The notes below the pieces were generated by a model. It was not told the DNA's origin and ran no database searches. It saw only the letters and a list, made by a program, of their open reading frames with translations. Positions 1 to 10,332 of a stretch of DNA of 64,000 nt are shown in pieces. The number at the start of each line of letters is the position of its first letter. Within the stretch, counting starts at the first letter, position 1. The translations under genes and the position numbers were made by a program. The stretch is taken from assembly GCF_011603255.1 (NCBI RefSeq), contig NZ_JAANCM010000010.1, forward strand, positions 124,001 to 188,000. The letters run 5' to 3'. This stretch comes from Ferranicluibacter rubi (GTDB lineage Bacteria > Pseudomonadota > Alphaproteobacteria > Rhizobiales > Rhizobiaceae).

Positions 1-517
1 CCCAGTGCGCCGCACTTCCCGTGCCGGAGGTCGGCAGCAACCCGAACCCGACGGCGAAGAGAAGGATGCCGACGATGGCGATCCAGAAATCGGGCGCGCT
101 GGCGCCGGCCAGCGACACGAGGCTGGCGATGCGGTCGAACAAGCTGCCCGGACGCGCCGCAGCGAGCGATCCGACAACGATAGCCAGCGACGTCGCAAGC
201 GCGATGGCCAAAAAGGCAAGCTTCAGCGTTTCGGGAAACGCCTCCAGCGCGACCTCCATGGCCGAGCGGTTCTGCCGAAGGGATTGGCCGAAATCGAGTT
301 GTGCGAGATTGCCGAGATAGGTGAAGAACTGGACGATCGCCGGCTGATCGAGCCCGTTCAGCCGTGCAAACTGGGCGCGCGCATCGGCGCTCGCGTCCAG
401 GGGCAGGTAGAGCGCGGAGGGATCACCTGTCAGGCGTGTCAGAAAGAAGACGAGCGTGACGAGGCCGATGATCGAGATCAGGCTGTACGACGCACGACGT
501 CCGAGATAGCGGAGCAT
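1..517 (-). CDS. Dipeptide-type ABC transporter permease (DppB family), 3' part outside window
   Basis: Inner-membrane permease of a peptide/opine-type ABC importer; only the N-terminal ~172 residues lie in the window, and the gene runs off the left edge. The protein begins MLRYLGRRASYS with a first transmembrane helix (SLISIIGLVTLVFFLTRL) and the family-typical RLTGDP segment, followed by a loop and further hydrophobic segments. It lies 87 bp downstream of the solute-binding protein gene on the same strand, so they are probably one operon. A perfect hairpin separates the two genes. The substrate cannot be read from the permease; the neighbouring KdgD suggests a sugar acid or a conjugate of one. 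Confidence 0.9.
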   Translation of the reverse strand, partial: MLRYLGRRASYSLISIIGLVTLVFFLTRLTGDPSALYLPLDASADARAQFARLNGLDQPAIVQFFTYLGNLAQLDFGQSLRQNRSAMEVALEAFPETLKLAFLAIALATSLAIVVGSLAAARPGSLFDRIASLVSLAGASAPDFWIAIVGILLFAVGFGLLPTSGTGSAAHW

Positions 518-565
518 GGCAGGCCCTCGTTTGAGACTGTATCAGCCGGCAAAGAGCCGGCATGG

Positions 566-600
566 GGAAAGACGCGCGGCAAGGCGCCGCGCGTCTTTCC
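566..600 (-). terminator. Intercistronic hairpin between binding protein and permease genes
   Basis: A perfect 15-bp inverted repeat (566-580 pairs with 586-600, 5-nt loop AAGGC) starts 5 nt after the binding-protein stop codon. Such stem-loops between the binding-protein and permease genes of ABC operons commonly stabilise the upstream mRNA or partly terminate transcription, giving excess binding protein. There is no long U tract, so partial attenuation or mRNA protection is more likely than a full terminator. Confidence 0.7.
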
Positions 601-604
601 GTCC

Positions 605-2113
605 TCAGGACTTGATGCCGATATTGGCCAGCGGGATTTCGCTGTTGGTGGTGATATCCGGCTTCCAGTCGAGGCGCTTGCCGACGCGCGTGTAGCCGAT
701 CATGTGGAACATCGGGATATCGGACACGACATCGGTGCGGACCTTGGCAAAAAGGGCCTTGAACTTCGCCGTGCGGTCATCGCCGGTTGCCGCCAGGGCC
801 TCGTCCACCTGCTTGTCGAGCGCCGGGTCGTTCACGGTCGCATAGTTGCCGGTCGAGCGGTAGAAGATCGGAATGGTAAATGCCGCATCGCCCTTGTTGT
901 TGTCGTGCATCATCTGCAGCATGTTGGCGCCCCGGTTTTCAGGGTATGGCTTCTGCAGGTACCGCAGCCAGTCGGCGACGTCGAGCATGGTCAGCTTCAC
1001 GTTCAGCCCGGCGTCCTGCCACATGGCGACCATGGCCTCCATGGCTTCCGAGCCGTTGGGATAGATGCCGTTGCGGCCGATGAGAGTGATCTCAGTCTCG
1101 ACCGGGACGCCCGCAGCCTTTGCCTCTTCCACCAGCTTCTTGGCCTCAGCGGCATCATATGTCCATGGCGAGAGGGCATCGTCATGCCCGTTGATGCCGG
1201 GCACGACCATCTGCGACGCGCGCTTGATGTCGTCTCCGAACAATTGGGCAAGCCCGTCCCAGTCGATGGCGAGGTTCAGAGCCTTGCGGATGCGCAGATC
1301 GTCAAGAGGCGGCTGCGCCGCATCGATGCGGATCGCCGTCGTCTCGGAGTTGAGATAGGAAAAATCCGTTTCCGGATTGGAGGCATCCTGGATCGCGATC
1401 GACGGGGTCAGGTCGGCCTCGCCGGTCTCGATCATGGCGGCCCTGATCGAGGATTCCGCGCGCCAGACATAGGTCGCGGCCGTCACTTTCGGTTTGTCGC
1501 CCCAGTATTTGTCGAAACTGACAAGTTCGACGGTCTGCGTATTGAAGGTCTTCAGGCGAAACGGTCCCGTGCCGACCGGATCGTTGACGGCCTTGTCGGC
1601 CGGCGTCTTCGGCGACACCACCATGACCACGCTGAGCAAGGTGGGAAGGATCGGCTCCGGGCGATCGGACTTGATCTCGACAGTCAGGTCGTCAAGGGCC
1701 GTCACCGTCAGCTTGGCATCGCCGAACTTCGCCATATTGTTGCAGTTCAGCTTGCCGCCCGTCATGCGCTCGATGGAAAAGGCGACCGCCGCCGCGTTGA
1801 AGGGCTCGCCATCCTGGAAGGTCACGCCATCCCTGAGCTTCAGCCGCCATGTCTGCGGATCGACCTGGCTCCATTCGGTCGCGAGCTTCGGGCGAGGCTG
1901 CCCGGTCGCCGCATCGATGACCGTCAGCGGCTCCACCACGTTCTGGGCGAGGATCTGCCCGACATTGGTGATGATGGTGCCGCAGGGCTCGAGATTCGCC
2001 GGCTGCTCCGGCAGCACGATGCGGATCGCCGTTGCGTCCTGCGCCATGGCATAGGATGCCGACGCTGCCGCCAGCAGGCCTGCTGTGATAAGACGTAGTG
2101 TGATGCCAGTCAT
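605..2113 (-). CDS. ABC transporter solute-binding protein, family 5 (peptide/opine type)
   Basis: Periplasmic binding protein of 502 aa, the usual length for family 5 (DppA/OppA-like). It has a Sec signal peptide (MTGITLRLITAGLLAAASASYAMAQ) and family-typical segments such as LKLRDGVTFQDGEPFNA near residue 90 and a DWDGLAQLFGDD segment in the second lobe. The start at 2113 has a strong Shine-Dalgarno, GGGAGGAGCAAC, before ATG. It lies between kdgD upstream and the DppB-type permease downstream on the same strand. Together with KdgD this suggests uptake of a sugar acid or a sugar-acid-containing compound, but the ligand is inference. Confidence 0.92.
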   Translation of the reverse strand: MTGITLRLITAGLLAAASASYAMAQDATAIRIVLPEQPANLEPCGTIITNVGQILAQNVVEPLTVIDAATGQPRPKLATEWSQVDPQTWRLKLRDGVTFQDGEPFNAAAVAFSIERMTGGKLNCNNMAKFGDAKLTVTALDDLTVEIKSDRPEPILPTLLSVVMVVSPKTPADKAVNDPVGTGPFRLKTFNTQTVELVSFDKYWGDKPKVTAATYVWRAESSIRAAMIETGEADLTPSIAIQDASNPETDFSYLNSETTAIRIDAAQPPLDDLRIRKALNLAIDWDGLAQLFGDDIKRASQMVVPGINGHDDALSPWTYDAAEAKKLVEEAKAAGVPVETEITLIGRNGIYPNGSEAMEAMVAMWQDAGLNVKLTMLDVADWLRYLQKPYPENRGANMLQMMHDNNKGDAAFTIPIFYRSTGNYATVNDPALDKQVDEALAATGDDRTAKFKALFAKVRTDVVSDIPMFHMIGYTRVGKRLDWKPDITTNSEIPLANIGIKS

Positions 2114-2237
2114 GTTGCTCCTCCCGATTGAACACGATGTCGTCTGAAGTCGTACGGACCGCTGCGCGCAATAGTCTCGGCGCTTTCGTCCGATAGATGC
2201 GGCCCTTGCCCCTCCATGCGAGGCGAAGGCACCGTCG

Positions 2238-3185
<948 letters not shown>

Positions 3186-3195
3186 TTGGAATGAG

Positions 3196-3939
3196 TCAAT
3201 CAGTAACCGGCAGCTTATGCTTTGGTCGTGATACCAGAGATCGGTATCGCTCCATGCCGGTCAGAAGATGCACGCGCATAGCTTCGCGGGCACGCTCAGG
3301 CTCTTGGGCGGAGATGGCATCGGCAATGGCGCGATGCTCATCCAAGATCGGATGATCGCGGCTTGGCAGCGGATCGACGCCGCCCATGACGCTTTTAAAC
3401 TTCACGCGCGGGATCATCCGGCGGCCGATATGATCGAGGAACAACCTAAAGCGCGCATTGTTGGTGGCGGTGGCCACCGCCATGTGGAACTGGAAATCGA
3501 CCTCGTCCGTCGGCTTTCCCATGTCGATCAGATCTCCGAAACGCTGGACCTGCGCCTGGATTTCCGCCTCCTGTGCAGGCGATCGACGCAAGGCGGCAAG
3601 GCCTGCGGCCTCGACTTCGACGCCGATGCGAAGCTCCAGTTCTTCGATGATGTCGGAGATTCTATCCGTTTCCCGGCTGAACAGATCCTGCAGCGGATCA
3701 CCGGGTCGCGACGCGACGACGAAAACCCCGGCGCCCTGGCGCGACTCGACCATCCCATCGGCCCGCAACGCTGCGATCGCCTCGCGAATGACGGTCCGAC
3801 TGAAGCCAAAGCGGCTGACCAGCGCCGGTTCCGTTGGAAGTTTGTCGCCAACCGCATAGACGCCCTCCTTGATCTGAGCCCTGATGATGTCGATGACGTC
3901 ACTCGAATAGCGGCGCCCCCTTTGTGGTGCTGCACTCAT
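3196..3939 (-). CDS. GntR-family regulator, FadR subfamily (FCD domain)
   Basis: Transcription factor of 247 aa. The N-terminal winged helix-turn-helix (about 10-75) has the typical YAVGDKLPTEPALVSRFGFS and VIREAIAALRADGMVESRQGAGVFV segments. The C-terminal all-helical FCD ligand-binding domain (about 95-225) contains the D..FH metal/ligand motif DFQFHMAVATATNN and later histidines. FadR-subfamily members often respond to sugar acids or carboxylates. It precedes kdgD on the same strand, which makes it the likely local repressor of the kdgD-ABC importer operon. ATG start at 3939. Confidence 0.92.
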   Translation of the reverse strand: MSAAPQRGRRYSSDVIDIIRAQIKEGVYAVGDKLPTEPALVSRFGFSRTVIREAIAALRADGMVESRQGAGVFVVASRPGDPLQDLFSRETDRISDIIEELELRIGVEVEAAGLAALRRSPAQEAEIQAQVQRFGDLIDMGKPTDEVDFQFHMAVATATNNARFRLFLDHIGRRMIPRVKFKSVMGGVDPLPSRDHPILDEHRAIADAISAQEPERAREAMRVHLLTGMERYRSLVSRPKHKLPVTD

Positions 3940-3985
3940 AGAAGAGGCCTTACGATATCAGATGACATTCCAGAATTCGTATGAC

Positions 3986-4480
3986 GATATGGTTTCATGG
4001 GAGCATGCGCCGGTCCGTTCCTCGTTGCGAGGTGACGTTCTTCCTGTCAGGAAATCAAGTCAATCCGATTGAACGGATTTTGATCGAGATCTGGTTGTCT
4101 TCGGTGGAATTAGCTGGCAGGCAAGCGATCCGGCGATGTCGTTCCAGTGGCATTAACCACCTACTTGAACAAGACGTCTTGGAGACACCTCCCAATGTTT
4201 GATCGCGGCTTACTTCCGCTACTAGCGCTTAACCGTGATACAAGAGTGCCTCATCGGCCTAGCGACACTGAAAGTAGATGATCATCGCCAATGGCACATC
4301 CTTGTTGCGAGAATGGATGCAATCTCTTGGAAAATCCTCTCATCTTGTTTTCCAGCGTTCCGCGTGGGCGGGTCAGGCGATAAAACGCATCTGCTCGATA
4401 ATATGCAGGCCGGCTCCTTCGACGTGTTGGGCAATCACGCGCCGCGCCTGGCAAAGATGAAATTGTCGAGGCATTGCCGT
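3986..4480. other. Gene-free stretch, nothing recognised
   Basis: No frame here shows a recognisable protein, strong ribosome-binding site or codon pattern. It lies between the GntR promoter and a decayed binding-protein relic and probably contains degraded coding DNA. Confidence 0.5.
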
Positions 4481-4715
4481 CGACTGGACACCGGTGTCCT
4501 GCGTGGAGCTCTGCAAGGAGATGGTCGCTAGGTGCCCAATCTCTATCTTATCTTCAGCTAGGCCGATGACATGGCGCTCGGCTGTGCCGGCTTGATACAG
4601 GCGTCCGGCTCGAAGGTGAAATTGATGTCCACTGGCGGTGGATCGGCTGCAGGCAATGCCGCCGTCGCCAAAGGGAAGTTCGATGGCTCCGTCTTCACAT
4701 GCCCGGCGCTTCTCG
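4481..4715 (+). pseudogene. Relic of a sugar ABC transporter periplasmic binding protein
   Basis: Translation gives NLYLIFS, a stop codon, then ADDMALGCAGLIQASGSKV and STGGGSAAGNAAVAKGKFDG. This matches the 'NPNLxLIFAxADDMALGA..A' and 'GG...G..AVKxGK..ASV' region of ribose/xylose-type binding proteins. The in-frame TAG before ADDMALG and a frame change about 40 bp upstream (a CKEMVA-like segment lies in another frame) show that the gene is dead. No signal peptide or intact N-terminus was found. It is likely the remains of another sugar importer once next to the kdgD locus. Confidence 0.6.
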
Positions 4716-5246
4716 GTTGCCCGATGTTCAGGTATTGTCTGAGGGGCAACCGGCCCGAAGGCGCAGAAAGCCCAGGTCATCAGATATGACAGCGTCTCGA
4801 TTACCAAGGATACGCTGCAGACCTGCCCGCCGGGTAGGTTTCGTCGTCAGGAACTTGGACGACGTTGCCGACGTGCCACCACCGTGTAGAAAATACACGG
4901 GGAGCGCAACCGTACTCAAACGCTCTCCGACACTGCAAATCCTAGTGGCCAAGAAGGCGTGCTGTTACGGTTGTTCAAGATGATCTGGACATTGAAGGCC
5001 CTCTGCTTTCGCCGTACGAATGGCAGTCGGCTTTTCCATTTGTCTGCTCTACCGAGATGATGGCAACCGTGTTCTCGGAAACATTTTACATTAAAAATAA
5101 CGAATGAAAAGATTGCGATGATCCATGTTCAGGGTCGATAAGCCCTTTCGGAAATAGGGGGGTAATCCATTGACGGCGGTTTCACTAACTTAGTGTTGCG
5201 CTGCCGGTCGTAGCGCCTGACGTCCTTCTTTGGATTGGAGCTGGCC
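4716..5246. other. Gene-free stretch upstream of paoA
   Basis: No supported gene. The first part is probably more relic DNA. The last ~150 bp, AT-richer around 5070-5130, should hold the promoter of paoABC; I could not assign a clear -35/-10 pair. Confidence 0.4.
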
Positions 5247-5885
5247 ATGCTAAACCCGACGCAACTGGAAATATCCCGACGAAATCTGCTGATAACCTCG
5301 GCCGCAGCGGCTGCGGCAACGAGTGCCTTGCCGCTGTCGGCGGCAGCACAGACATCGCAGACGGAAACCGAACTCACAAGTACGGTCGCATTTGCCGTCA
5401 ACGGTGAAAGGCGAGAGCTGAACATCGATAACCGCACGACGCTTCTCGACGCGCTTCGCGAGCACCTGCATCTGACAGGCACGAAAAAGGGCTGTGACCA
5501 CGGGCAGTGCGGAGCGTGCACCGTCATGGTGGGCGGACGCCGCGTGAACGCCTGTCTGACGCTCGCCATCATGCATGAGGGCGACGAGATCACCACGATC
5601 GAGGGCCTGGGACAACCCGGCAACCTCCATCCCATGCAGGCGGCCTTCGTCAAGCATGACGGCTTTCAGTGCGGCTACTGTACGCCGGGACAGATCTGTT
5701 CCTCCGTCGCCGTGCTCGAAGAGATCAAGGCGAACATTCCGAGCCACGTGACGACCGATCTCACCGCACCGGCCTCGGCGAGTGCAGAGGAAATCCGCGA
5801 ACGCATGAGCGGAAATATCTGTCGGTGCGGCGCCTATTCCAACATCGTGGATGCCATTACTGACGTCGCGGGGACACGCGCATGA
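5247..5885 (+). CDS. paoA: Periplasmic aldehyde oxidase, [2Fe-2S] subunit
   Basis: Small iron-sulfur subunit of a xanthine-oxidase-family aldehyde oxidoreductase, 212 aa from the ATG at 5247 (GGAG 6 nt upstream). A twin-arginine signal (SRRNLLITS, residues 9-17) plus an Ala-rich stretch predicts folded export of the complex to the periplasm, as in E. coli PaoABC. A ferredoxin fold carries the plant-type cluster cysteines C83, C88, C91 and C103. The helical domain holds C142, C145, C192 and C194 (CGYC...CRC). It passes electrons between the Mo cofactor and FAD. Its stop overlaps the paoB start (ATGA). Confidence 0.93.
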   Translation: MLNPTQLEISRRNLLITSAAAAAATSALPLSAAAQTSQTETELTSTVAFAVNGERRELNIDNRTTLLDALREHLHLTGTKKGCDHGQCGACTVMVGGRRVNACLTLAIMHEGDEITTIEGLGQPGNLHPMQAAFVKHDGFQCGYCTPGQICSSVAVLEEIKANIPSHVTTDLTAPASASAEEIRERMSGNICRCGAYSNIVDAITDVAGTRA

Positions 5886-6832
5886 GAGCCTTTACATATG
5901 AACGCGCCTCGACGATCGAGGCCGCAGCCGCATCGGCTGCTTCCCATCCATCCACCCGGTTCATTGCCGGCGGCACCAACCTCCTGGATCTGATGAAGCT
6001 CGAGATCGAGGTGCCGACACATCTGATCGACGTCAACGGTCTCGGCCTCGATACGATCGAGAAGACGCCGGAGGGTGGCCTTCGCATCGGTGCGCTGGTT
6101 CGCAACACCGATCTGGCGGCAGACAAGACCGTGCGCCGAGACTATGGCCTGCTCTCGCGGGCACTTCTCGCCGGAGCCTCCGGTCAGCTTCGCAACAAGG
6201 CGACGACGGCCGGAAATCTTCTGCAGCGGACGCGCTGTCCTTATTTCTACGATACCAACCAGCCCTGTAACAAGCGCCAGCCGGGCAGCGGCTGTTCCGC
6301 CATCGAGGGCTTCAGCCGCCAGCTCGGCATCGTCGGCGTCAGCGATTCCTGTATCGCCACACATCCGAGCGACATGGCCATTGCCTTGCGGGCTCTGGAT
6401 GCCGTGGTGGAAACCGTCAAGCCAGATGGCCGGCGTCACGCGGTGCCGATCGCCGAGTTCCACCGCCTGCCGGGCAATACCCCGCATATCGAAACCGTTC
6501 TGGAGCAGGGCGAATTCATTACAGGTGTCGTCCTGCCCGCGCCGCTCGGCGGCCGCCACATCTACCGCAAGGTCCGTGACCGCGCGTCCTATGCGTTCGC
6601 GCTCATTTCCGTGGGTGCGGTGATCCAGCCCGACGGGACCGGCCGCGTCGCGGCCGGCGGCGTCGCTCACAGGCCATGGCGGGTCGAGGCGGCAGACGTT
6701 GCGCTGCCGCAAGGGGCAAGGCCCGCAACGGCTGCTCTTCTTGCCGATGCGCGGCCGACGGAACACAACAGGTTTAAGATCGATCTGGTCGAGCGCACGC
6801 TCGGGGCGGTCATTGCAGAAGCAAAGGGTTGA
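5882..6832 (+). CDS. paoB: Periplasmic aldehyde oxidase, FAD subunit
   Basis: FAD-binding subunit of 316 aa. The N-terminal FAD_binding_5 domain contains the [13 protein letters not shown] nucleotide loop and the [15 protein letters not shown] segment. The insert [20 protein letters not shown] has the cysteine set that binds the extra [4Fe-4S] cluster characteristic of PaoB rather than ordinary xanthine dehydrogenase medium subunits. A C-terminal CO-dehydrogenase flavoprotein domain follows (about 215-310). It overlaps paoA by 4 nt and is followed by paoC after 3 nt, a tightly coupled operon. It has no signal peptide of its own and presumably rides out with PaoA. Confidence 0.92.
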   Translation: MRAFTYERASTIEAAAASAASHPSTRFIAGGTNLLDLMKLEIEVPTHLIDVNGLGLDTIEKTPEGGLRIGALVRNTDLAADKTVRRDYGLLSRALLAGASGQLRNKATTAGNLLQRTRCPYFYDTNQPCNKRQPGSGCSAIEGFSRQLGIVGVSDSCIATHPSDMAIALRALDAVVETVKPDGRRHAVPIAEFHRLPGNTPHIETVLEQGEFITGVVLPAPLGGRHIYRKVRDRASYAFALISVGAVIQPDGTGRVAAGGVAHRPWRVEAADVALPQGARPATAALLADARPTEHNRFKIDLVERTLGAVIAEAKG

Positions 6833-6835
6833 GCC

Positions 6836-9034
6836 ATGAAGTTCGACACACCAGCCACAACCAATCCGATCGACCAGATGAAAGTCGTGGGCAAGCCGAT
6901 CCCGCGTATCGACGGCTACCTCAAGGTCACCGGCCAGGCAAAATACGCCTATGAGTGGCATGACGCTTCCACGCCCTACGCGTACGGCTATCCGGTCGGC
7001 GCCTCGATCGCACGCGGCCGGATTACGTCGATGGACATTGCCGCCGCCGAAAAAGCGCCCGGTGTTCTGGCCGTCGTGACGACGCTGGCCGTCGGTGAGC
7101 GCAAGAAGGGCAAGTTCAATACGGCAAAGCTCTTCGGCGGCGACGAGGTGCAGCACTACCACCAGGCGATTGCCGTCGTTGTGGCCGAGACCTTCGAGCA
7201 AGCGCGGGCGGCGGCTGCGCTGGTGAAGGTCGATTATGCGGAAGAAAAGGGGGCCTTCGACCTGAAGGAGGCGATGAAGACGGCGGACAAGCCGGCGGAT
7301 TCGCAGCAGCCCGACACCTCCGTCGGCGATTTCGACGCCGCCATCGGCAGTGCCGCCATCACCCTGGACGAAGCTTACTCGACGCCCGACCAGTCCCACG
7401 CGATGATGGAGCCCCACGCCTCCATCGCTGCGTGGAACGGCGACGAGGTGACGGTATGGACATCGAGCCAGATGATCGACTGGTGGCGGGCCGATCTGGC
7501 GACGACGCTCGACATTGATAAGGAGAAGATCCACCTGATGTCGCCTTTCATCGGCGGCGGCTTCGGCGGCAAGCTTTTCCTGCGCTCGGATGCGGTTCTT
7601 GCGGTTCTCGGAGCACAGGCGGCCAAGCGGCCGGTCAAGGTTGCCCTGCCGCGGCCCTTCATGATCAATAACACCACCCACCGCCCGGCAACCATCCAGC
7701 GCATCCGGATCGGAGCGGAGCGTGACGGGAAAATCACGGCGATTGCCCATGAAAGCTGGTCCGGCGACCAGCCGGGTGGCCAGTTGGAGGCGGCTGTCGC
7801 GCAGACCCGTCTGCTCTATGCCGGTGCAAACCGCATGACGGCCATGCGGCTGGCGACGCTGAATCTGCCGGAAGGCAATGCGATGCGCGCGCCGGGAGAG
7901 GCGCCCGGTCTGATGGCCCTCGAAATCGCCATGGACGAGATGGCTGAGAAGCTGGGCCTCGATCCGATCGAGTTCAGGATCCTCAACGATACGCAGGTGG
8001 ATCCCGAGAAGCCGGAGCGGCCGTTCTCGCACCGCAACCTCATCGGTTGTCTCAAGCTGGGTGCCGAGACGTTCGGCTGGAGCAACCGGGGCAAGCCTGG
8101 CGCGCGTCGCGAAGGAAACTGGCTGATCGGCCAAGGTGTCGCGGTCGCCTTCAGAAACAACATGATGCTGCCATCCGGCGCGCGTGTGCGGCTGGACAGG
8201 CAAGGGATTGCCACCGTCGAGACGGATATGACCGACATCGGCACCGGCAGCTACACGATCATCGCACAGACGGCCGCCGAGATGCTGGGTCTGCCGATGG
8301 ACAGGGTCGCGGTGCAGCTGGGCGATTCCCGCTTCCCGGTTTCGGCCGGCTCGGGCGGGCAGTTCGGCGCGAACTCCTCCACGTCGGGCGTTTATGCCGC
8401 CTGCGTGAAGTTGCGGGAAGCCGTTGCGGCAAAGCTCGGCTTCAACTCCGACGACGTCGTCTTCGAGAATGGCGAGGTCCGCTCCGGCAATCGCTCGGTT
8501 CCCCTGACCGAGGCTGTGGGAGACGAGGGCCTCGTCGGAGAAGACACGATGACATGGGGCGATCTGACCCAGACACATCAGCAATCGACGTTCGGCGCTC
8601 ACTTCGTCGAGGTCGGCGTGGATGTCGCAACGGGAGAAAGCCGTGTCCGCCGCATGCTGGCCGTCTGCGCCGCCGGTCGAATCCTGAACCCGATCACCGC
8701 GCGCAGCCAGGTCATCGGCGCCATGACAATGGGGGTCGGCGGGGCGCTTTCGGAGGAACTCGCGGTCGATACGCGTCGCGGCTTCTTCGTCAATCACGAC
8801 CTTGCGGGCTATGAGGTGGCGGTCCATGCCGACATCCCGCACCAGGATGTCATCTTCATGGACGAAACGGACCCGATGTCGTCGCCGATGAAGGCCAAGG
8901 GCGTTGGCGAACTCGGTCTCTGCGGCGTCTCGGCGGCGATCGCCAATGCCATCTATAATGCATCAGGGGTTCGCGTCCGACACTACCCGCTGACGCTCGA
9001 CAAACTGATCGGTAAGCTTCCCGACGTCGCATGA
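6836..9034 (+). CDS. paoC: Periplasmic aldehyde oxidase, molybdenum-binding subunit
   Basis: Catalytic subunit of 732 aa, the size of E. coli PaoC. It oxidises aromatic and aliphatic aldehydes to acids at a molybdenum (MCD-type) cofactor. Visible features are the N-terminal aldehyde-oxidase a/b hammerhead (PRIDGYLKVTGQAKYAYEW), the Mo-cofactor loops IGGGFGGK and GTGSYTI, and the catalytic base Glu692 in KGVGELGLCG, at the same residue number as in E. coli PaoC. It ends the paoABC operon. Maturation would need a PaoD/XdhC-like protein, which is not in this window. A 12-bp stem-loop follows. Confidence 0.94.
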   Translation: MKFDTPATTNPIDQMKVVGKPIPRIDGYLKVTGQAKYAYEWHDASTPYAYGYPVGASIARGRITSMDIAAAEKAPGVLAVVTTLAVGERKKGKFNTAKLFGGDEVQHYHQAIAVVVAETFEQARAAAALVKVDYAEEKGAFDLKEAMKTADKPADSQQPDTSVGDFDAAIGSAAITLDEAYSTPDQSHAMMEPHASIAAWNGDEVTVWTSSQMIDWWRADLATTLDIDKEKIHLMSPFIGGGFGGKLFLRSDAVLAVLGAQAAKRPVKVALPRPFMINNTTHRPATIQRIRIGAERDGKITAIAHESWSGDQPGGQLEAAVAQTRLLYAGANRMTAMRLATLNLPEGNAMRAPGEAPGLMALEIAMDEMAEKLGLDPIEFRILNDTQVDPEKPERPFSHRNLIGCLKLGAETFGWSNRGKPGARREGNWLIGQGVAVAFRNNMMLPSGARVRLDRQGIATVETDMTDIGTGSYTIIAQTAAEMLGLPMDRVAVQLGDSRFPVSAGSGGQFGANSSTSGVYAACVKLREAVAAKLGFNSDDVVFENGEVRSGNRSVPLTEAVGDEGLVGEDTMTWGDLTQTHQQSTFGAHFVEVGVDVATGESRVRRMLAVCAAGRILNPITARSQVIGAMTMGVGGALSEELAVDTRRGFFVNHDLAGYEVAVHADIPHQDVIFMDETDPMSSPMKAKGVGELGLCGVSAAIANAIYNASGVRVRHYPLTLDKLIGKLPDVA

Positions 9035-9041
9035 TCGCAAG

Positions 9042-9070
9042 GGACGGCGGCTGGTGTTCAGCCGCCGTCC
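9042..9070 (+). terminator. Stem-loop after paoC
   Basis: A perfect 12-bp stem (9042-9053 with 9059-9070, loop GTGTT) starts 7 nt after the paoC stop. It is GC-rich but lacks a T tract, so it is either a weak terminator or a 3'-end protector. Confidence 0.6.
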
Positions 9071-9178
9071 AACAGGTCATTTCCGTTGCCCGGTCAAGGG
9101 CGGGGTGATGGACGTCGGCGGGGCGCATCCATGCCCAGCGCCACCAACACAGGAAGAATTCCATGAAAATCGACAGGA

Positions 9179-9559
9179 ATGGGATCTCAGCCGTCCGCAA
9201 AGGGCCCGGAAGACTGGTTCACCGGAACAGTCCGGATCGATGCGCTTTTCGCTGCCAACGACGCCCGTCGGGGAGCCTCCGCCCTCGTCACGTTCGAACC
9301 CGGCGCACGCACGGCATGGCATACGCACCCTCTCGGCCAGACGCTGATCGTCACTGCGGGTTCCGGGCTCGTTCAGCGCGAAGGAGGTCCGATCGAGGCC
9401 ATTCGTCCGGGTGATGTCGTCTGGTTCGAACCGGGCGAAAAGCACTGGTATGGCGCATCTCCAACGACAGCCATGACGCATATTGCGATCCAGGAGCACC
9501 TCGACGGCAAGGTCGTCGACTGGCTCGAACACGTGACCGACGCGCAATACAAGCCGTGA
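9179..9559 (+). CDS. Cupin-domain protein, probably frameshifted at its N-terminus
   Basis: Small single-domain cupin, 126 aa. The conserved metal-binding motifs are visible: [15 protein letters not shown] (about 46-60) and [17 protein letters not shown] (about 80-96), giving the His-His-Glu-His set. The frame used here starts at ATG 9179, which has no proper ribosome-binding site. A better start exists at 9163 (AGGAAGAATTCC then ATG, reading MKIDRN) in another frame. Removing one G from the GGG at 9181-9183 would join MKIDRN directly to GSQPSAKGP. The gene therefore looks frameshifted or contains a sequencing error. It is a paralogue of the exported cupin just downstream. Confidence 0.8.
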   Translation: MGSQPSAKGPEDWFTGTVRIDALFAANDARRGASALVTFEPGARTAWHTHPLGQTLIVTAGSGLVQREGGPIEAIRPGDVVWFEPGEKHWYGASPTTAMTHIAIQEHLDGKVVDWLEHVTDAQYKP

Positions 9560-9581
9560 CCGCGTAAGCCGGCATCGCGGT

Positions 9582-9608
9582 GCCGGGCGACACGTTCCAT
9601 CGCCCGGC
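9582..9608. terminator. Bidirectional stem-loop between convergent cupin genes
   Basis: GCCGGGCGA (9582-9590) pairs perfectly with TCGCCCGGC (9600-9608) across a 9-nt loop, in the 73-bp gap between two convergent genes. It is a plausible shared terminator. Confidence 0.55.
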
Positions 9609-9632
9609 CAGCGGATGAACCGGGATGGCGGA

Positions 9633-10133
9633 TCAGTCGAGATACTGCTCGTCGGTGACCTTCTCCATCCAGTCGACGGCTTTGCCGTCTTTCACGTTGG
9701 AGACAGCGATATGGCTCATGCCATTCTTGTCGGTTGCCCCGTGCCAATGCTTCGTGCCCGGTGGCGTCCAGATCACGTCGCCCGGGCGGATCCGGCGCTT
9801 TTCGCCGCCTTCTTCCTGTACCCAGCCGGCGCCGGATGTCACGATCAGAATCTGTCCTGCGGGATGCGTGTGCCACGCCGATCGCGCCTCCGGCTCGAAT
9901 GTCACGAGCGCCCCTGAATTGGCCGTATGCGCGTTGTTCCGGTAAAGCATATCGACGACGACCGAACCGGTAAAGTTGGCCTTAGGACCCCGGGCGCTCG
10001 CGCGTGAGCCAGCCGGAAAGATCTCGGTGGCCTGAGAGGTCGCGGTGGCCTGAGAGATTTCGGGGGATTGAGCGAACGCTCCTGCAAATGAGGTGCAGGC
10101 TATCATGGCAGTCGTGGCGAAGAGTTTCATCAT
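9633..10133 (-). CDS. Exported cupin-domain protein
   Basis: Single-domain cupin of 166 aa with a Sec signal peptide ([22 protein letters not shown]), so periplasmic. Metal-binding motifs are [15 protein letters not shown] and [17 protein letters not shown], a complete His/Glu set. ATG 10133 is chosen over a longer reading because AGAAGGA lies 5 nt upstream. It is a clear paralogue of the cytoplasmic cupin at 9179 (shared [25 protein letters not shown]). Upstream of the core is a small duplicated segment ([11 protein letters not shown]) caused by a short tandem DNA repeat near 10020-10055. Exact activity unknown. Confidence 0.85.
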   Translation of the reverse strand: MMKLFATTAMIACTSFAGAFAQSPEISQATATSQATEIFPAGSRASARGPKANFTGSVVVDMLYRNNAHTANSGALVTFEPEARSAWHTHPAGQILIVTSGAGWVQEEGGEKRRIRPGDVIWTPPGTKHWHGATDKNGMSHIAVSNVKDGKAVDWMEKVTDEQYLD

Positions 10134-10332
10134 ATCGTCCTTCTGTCGGTTTCGCGGGTTCGTTCCAGGCGCTTGCCGGCCGGTGCCGGCGTTGCGCCTG
10201 TGCGGGAGATGGTGATGTGCGGCCCTCGGGATTAGCGGGCAGAACGTGAAGAGAGATATGGGTGTCATTCATAAGCGAACTGCGCCCATGTCGGCGGGTC
10301 GCCTGCAAGGATTTGATGAAGGAGGTGCGGGC

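Noticed and set aside
5-2098. Very long open frame on the plus strand (697 codons)
   Set aside because: It lies antisense to the permease and binding-protein genes, is Arg/Asp/Gly-rich without any domain and has no ribosome-binding site; a GC-rich shadow frame.
5834-8842. 1002-codon minus-strand open frame
   Set aside because: Antisense to paoB and paoC, whose cofactor motifs are unmistakable; the minus frame shows only shadow composition.
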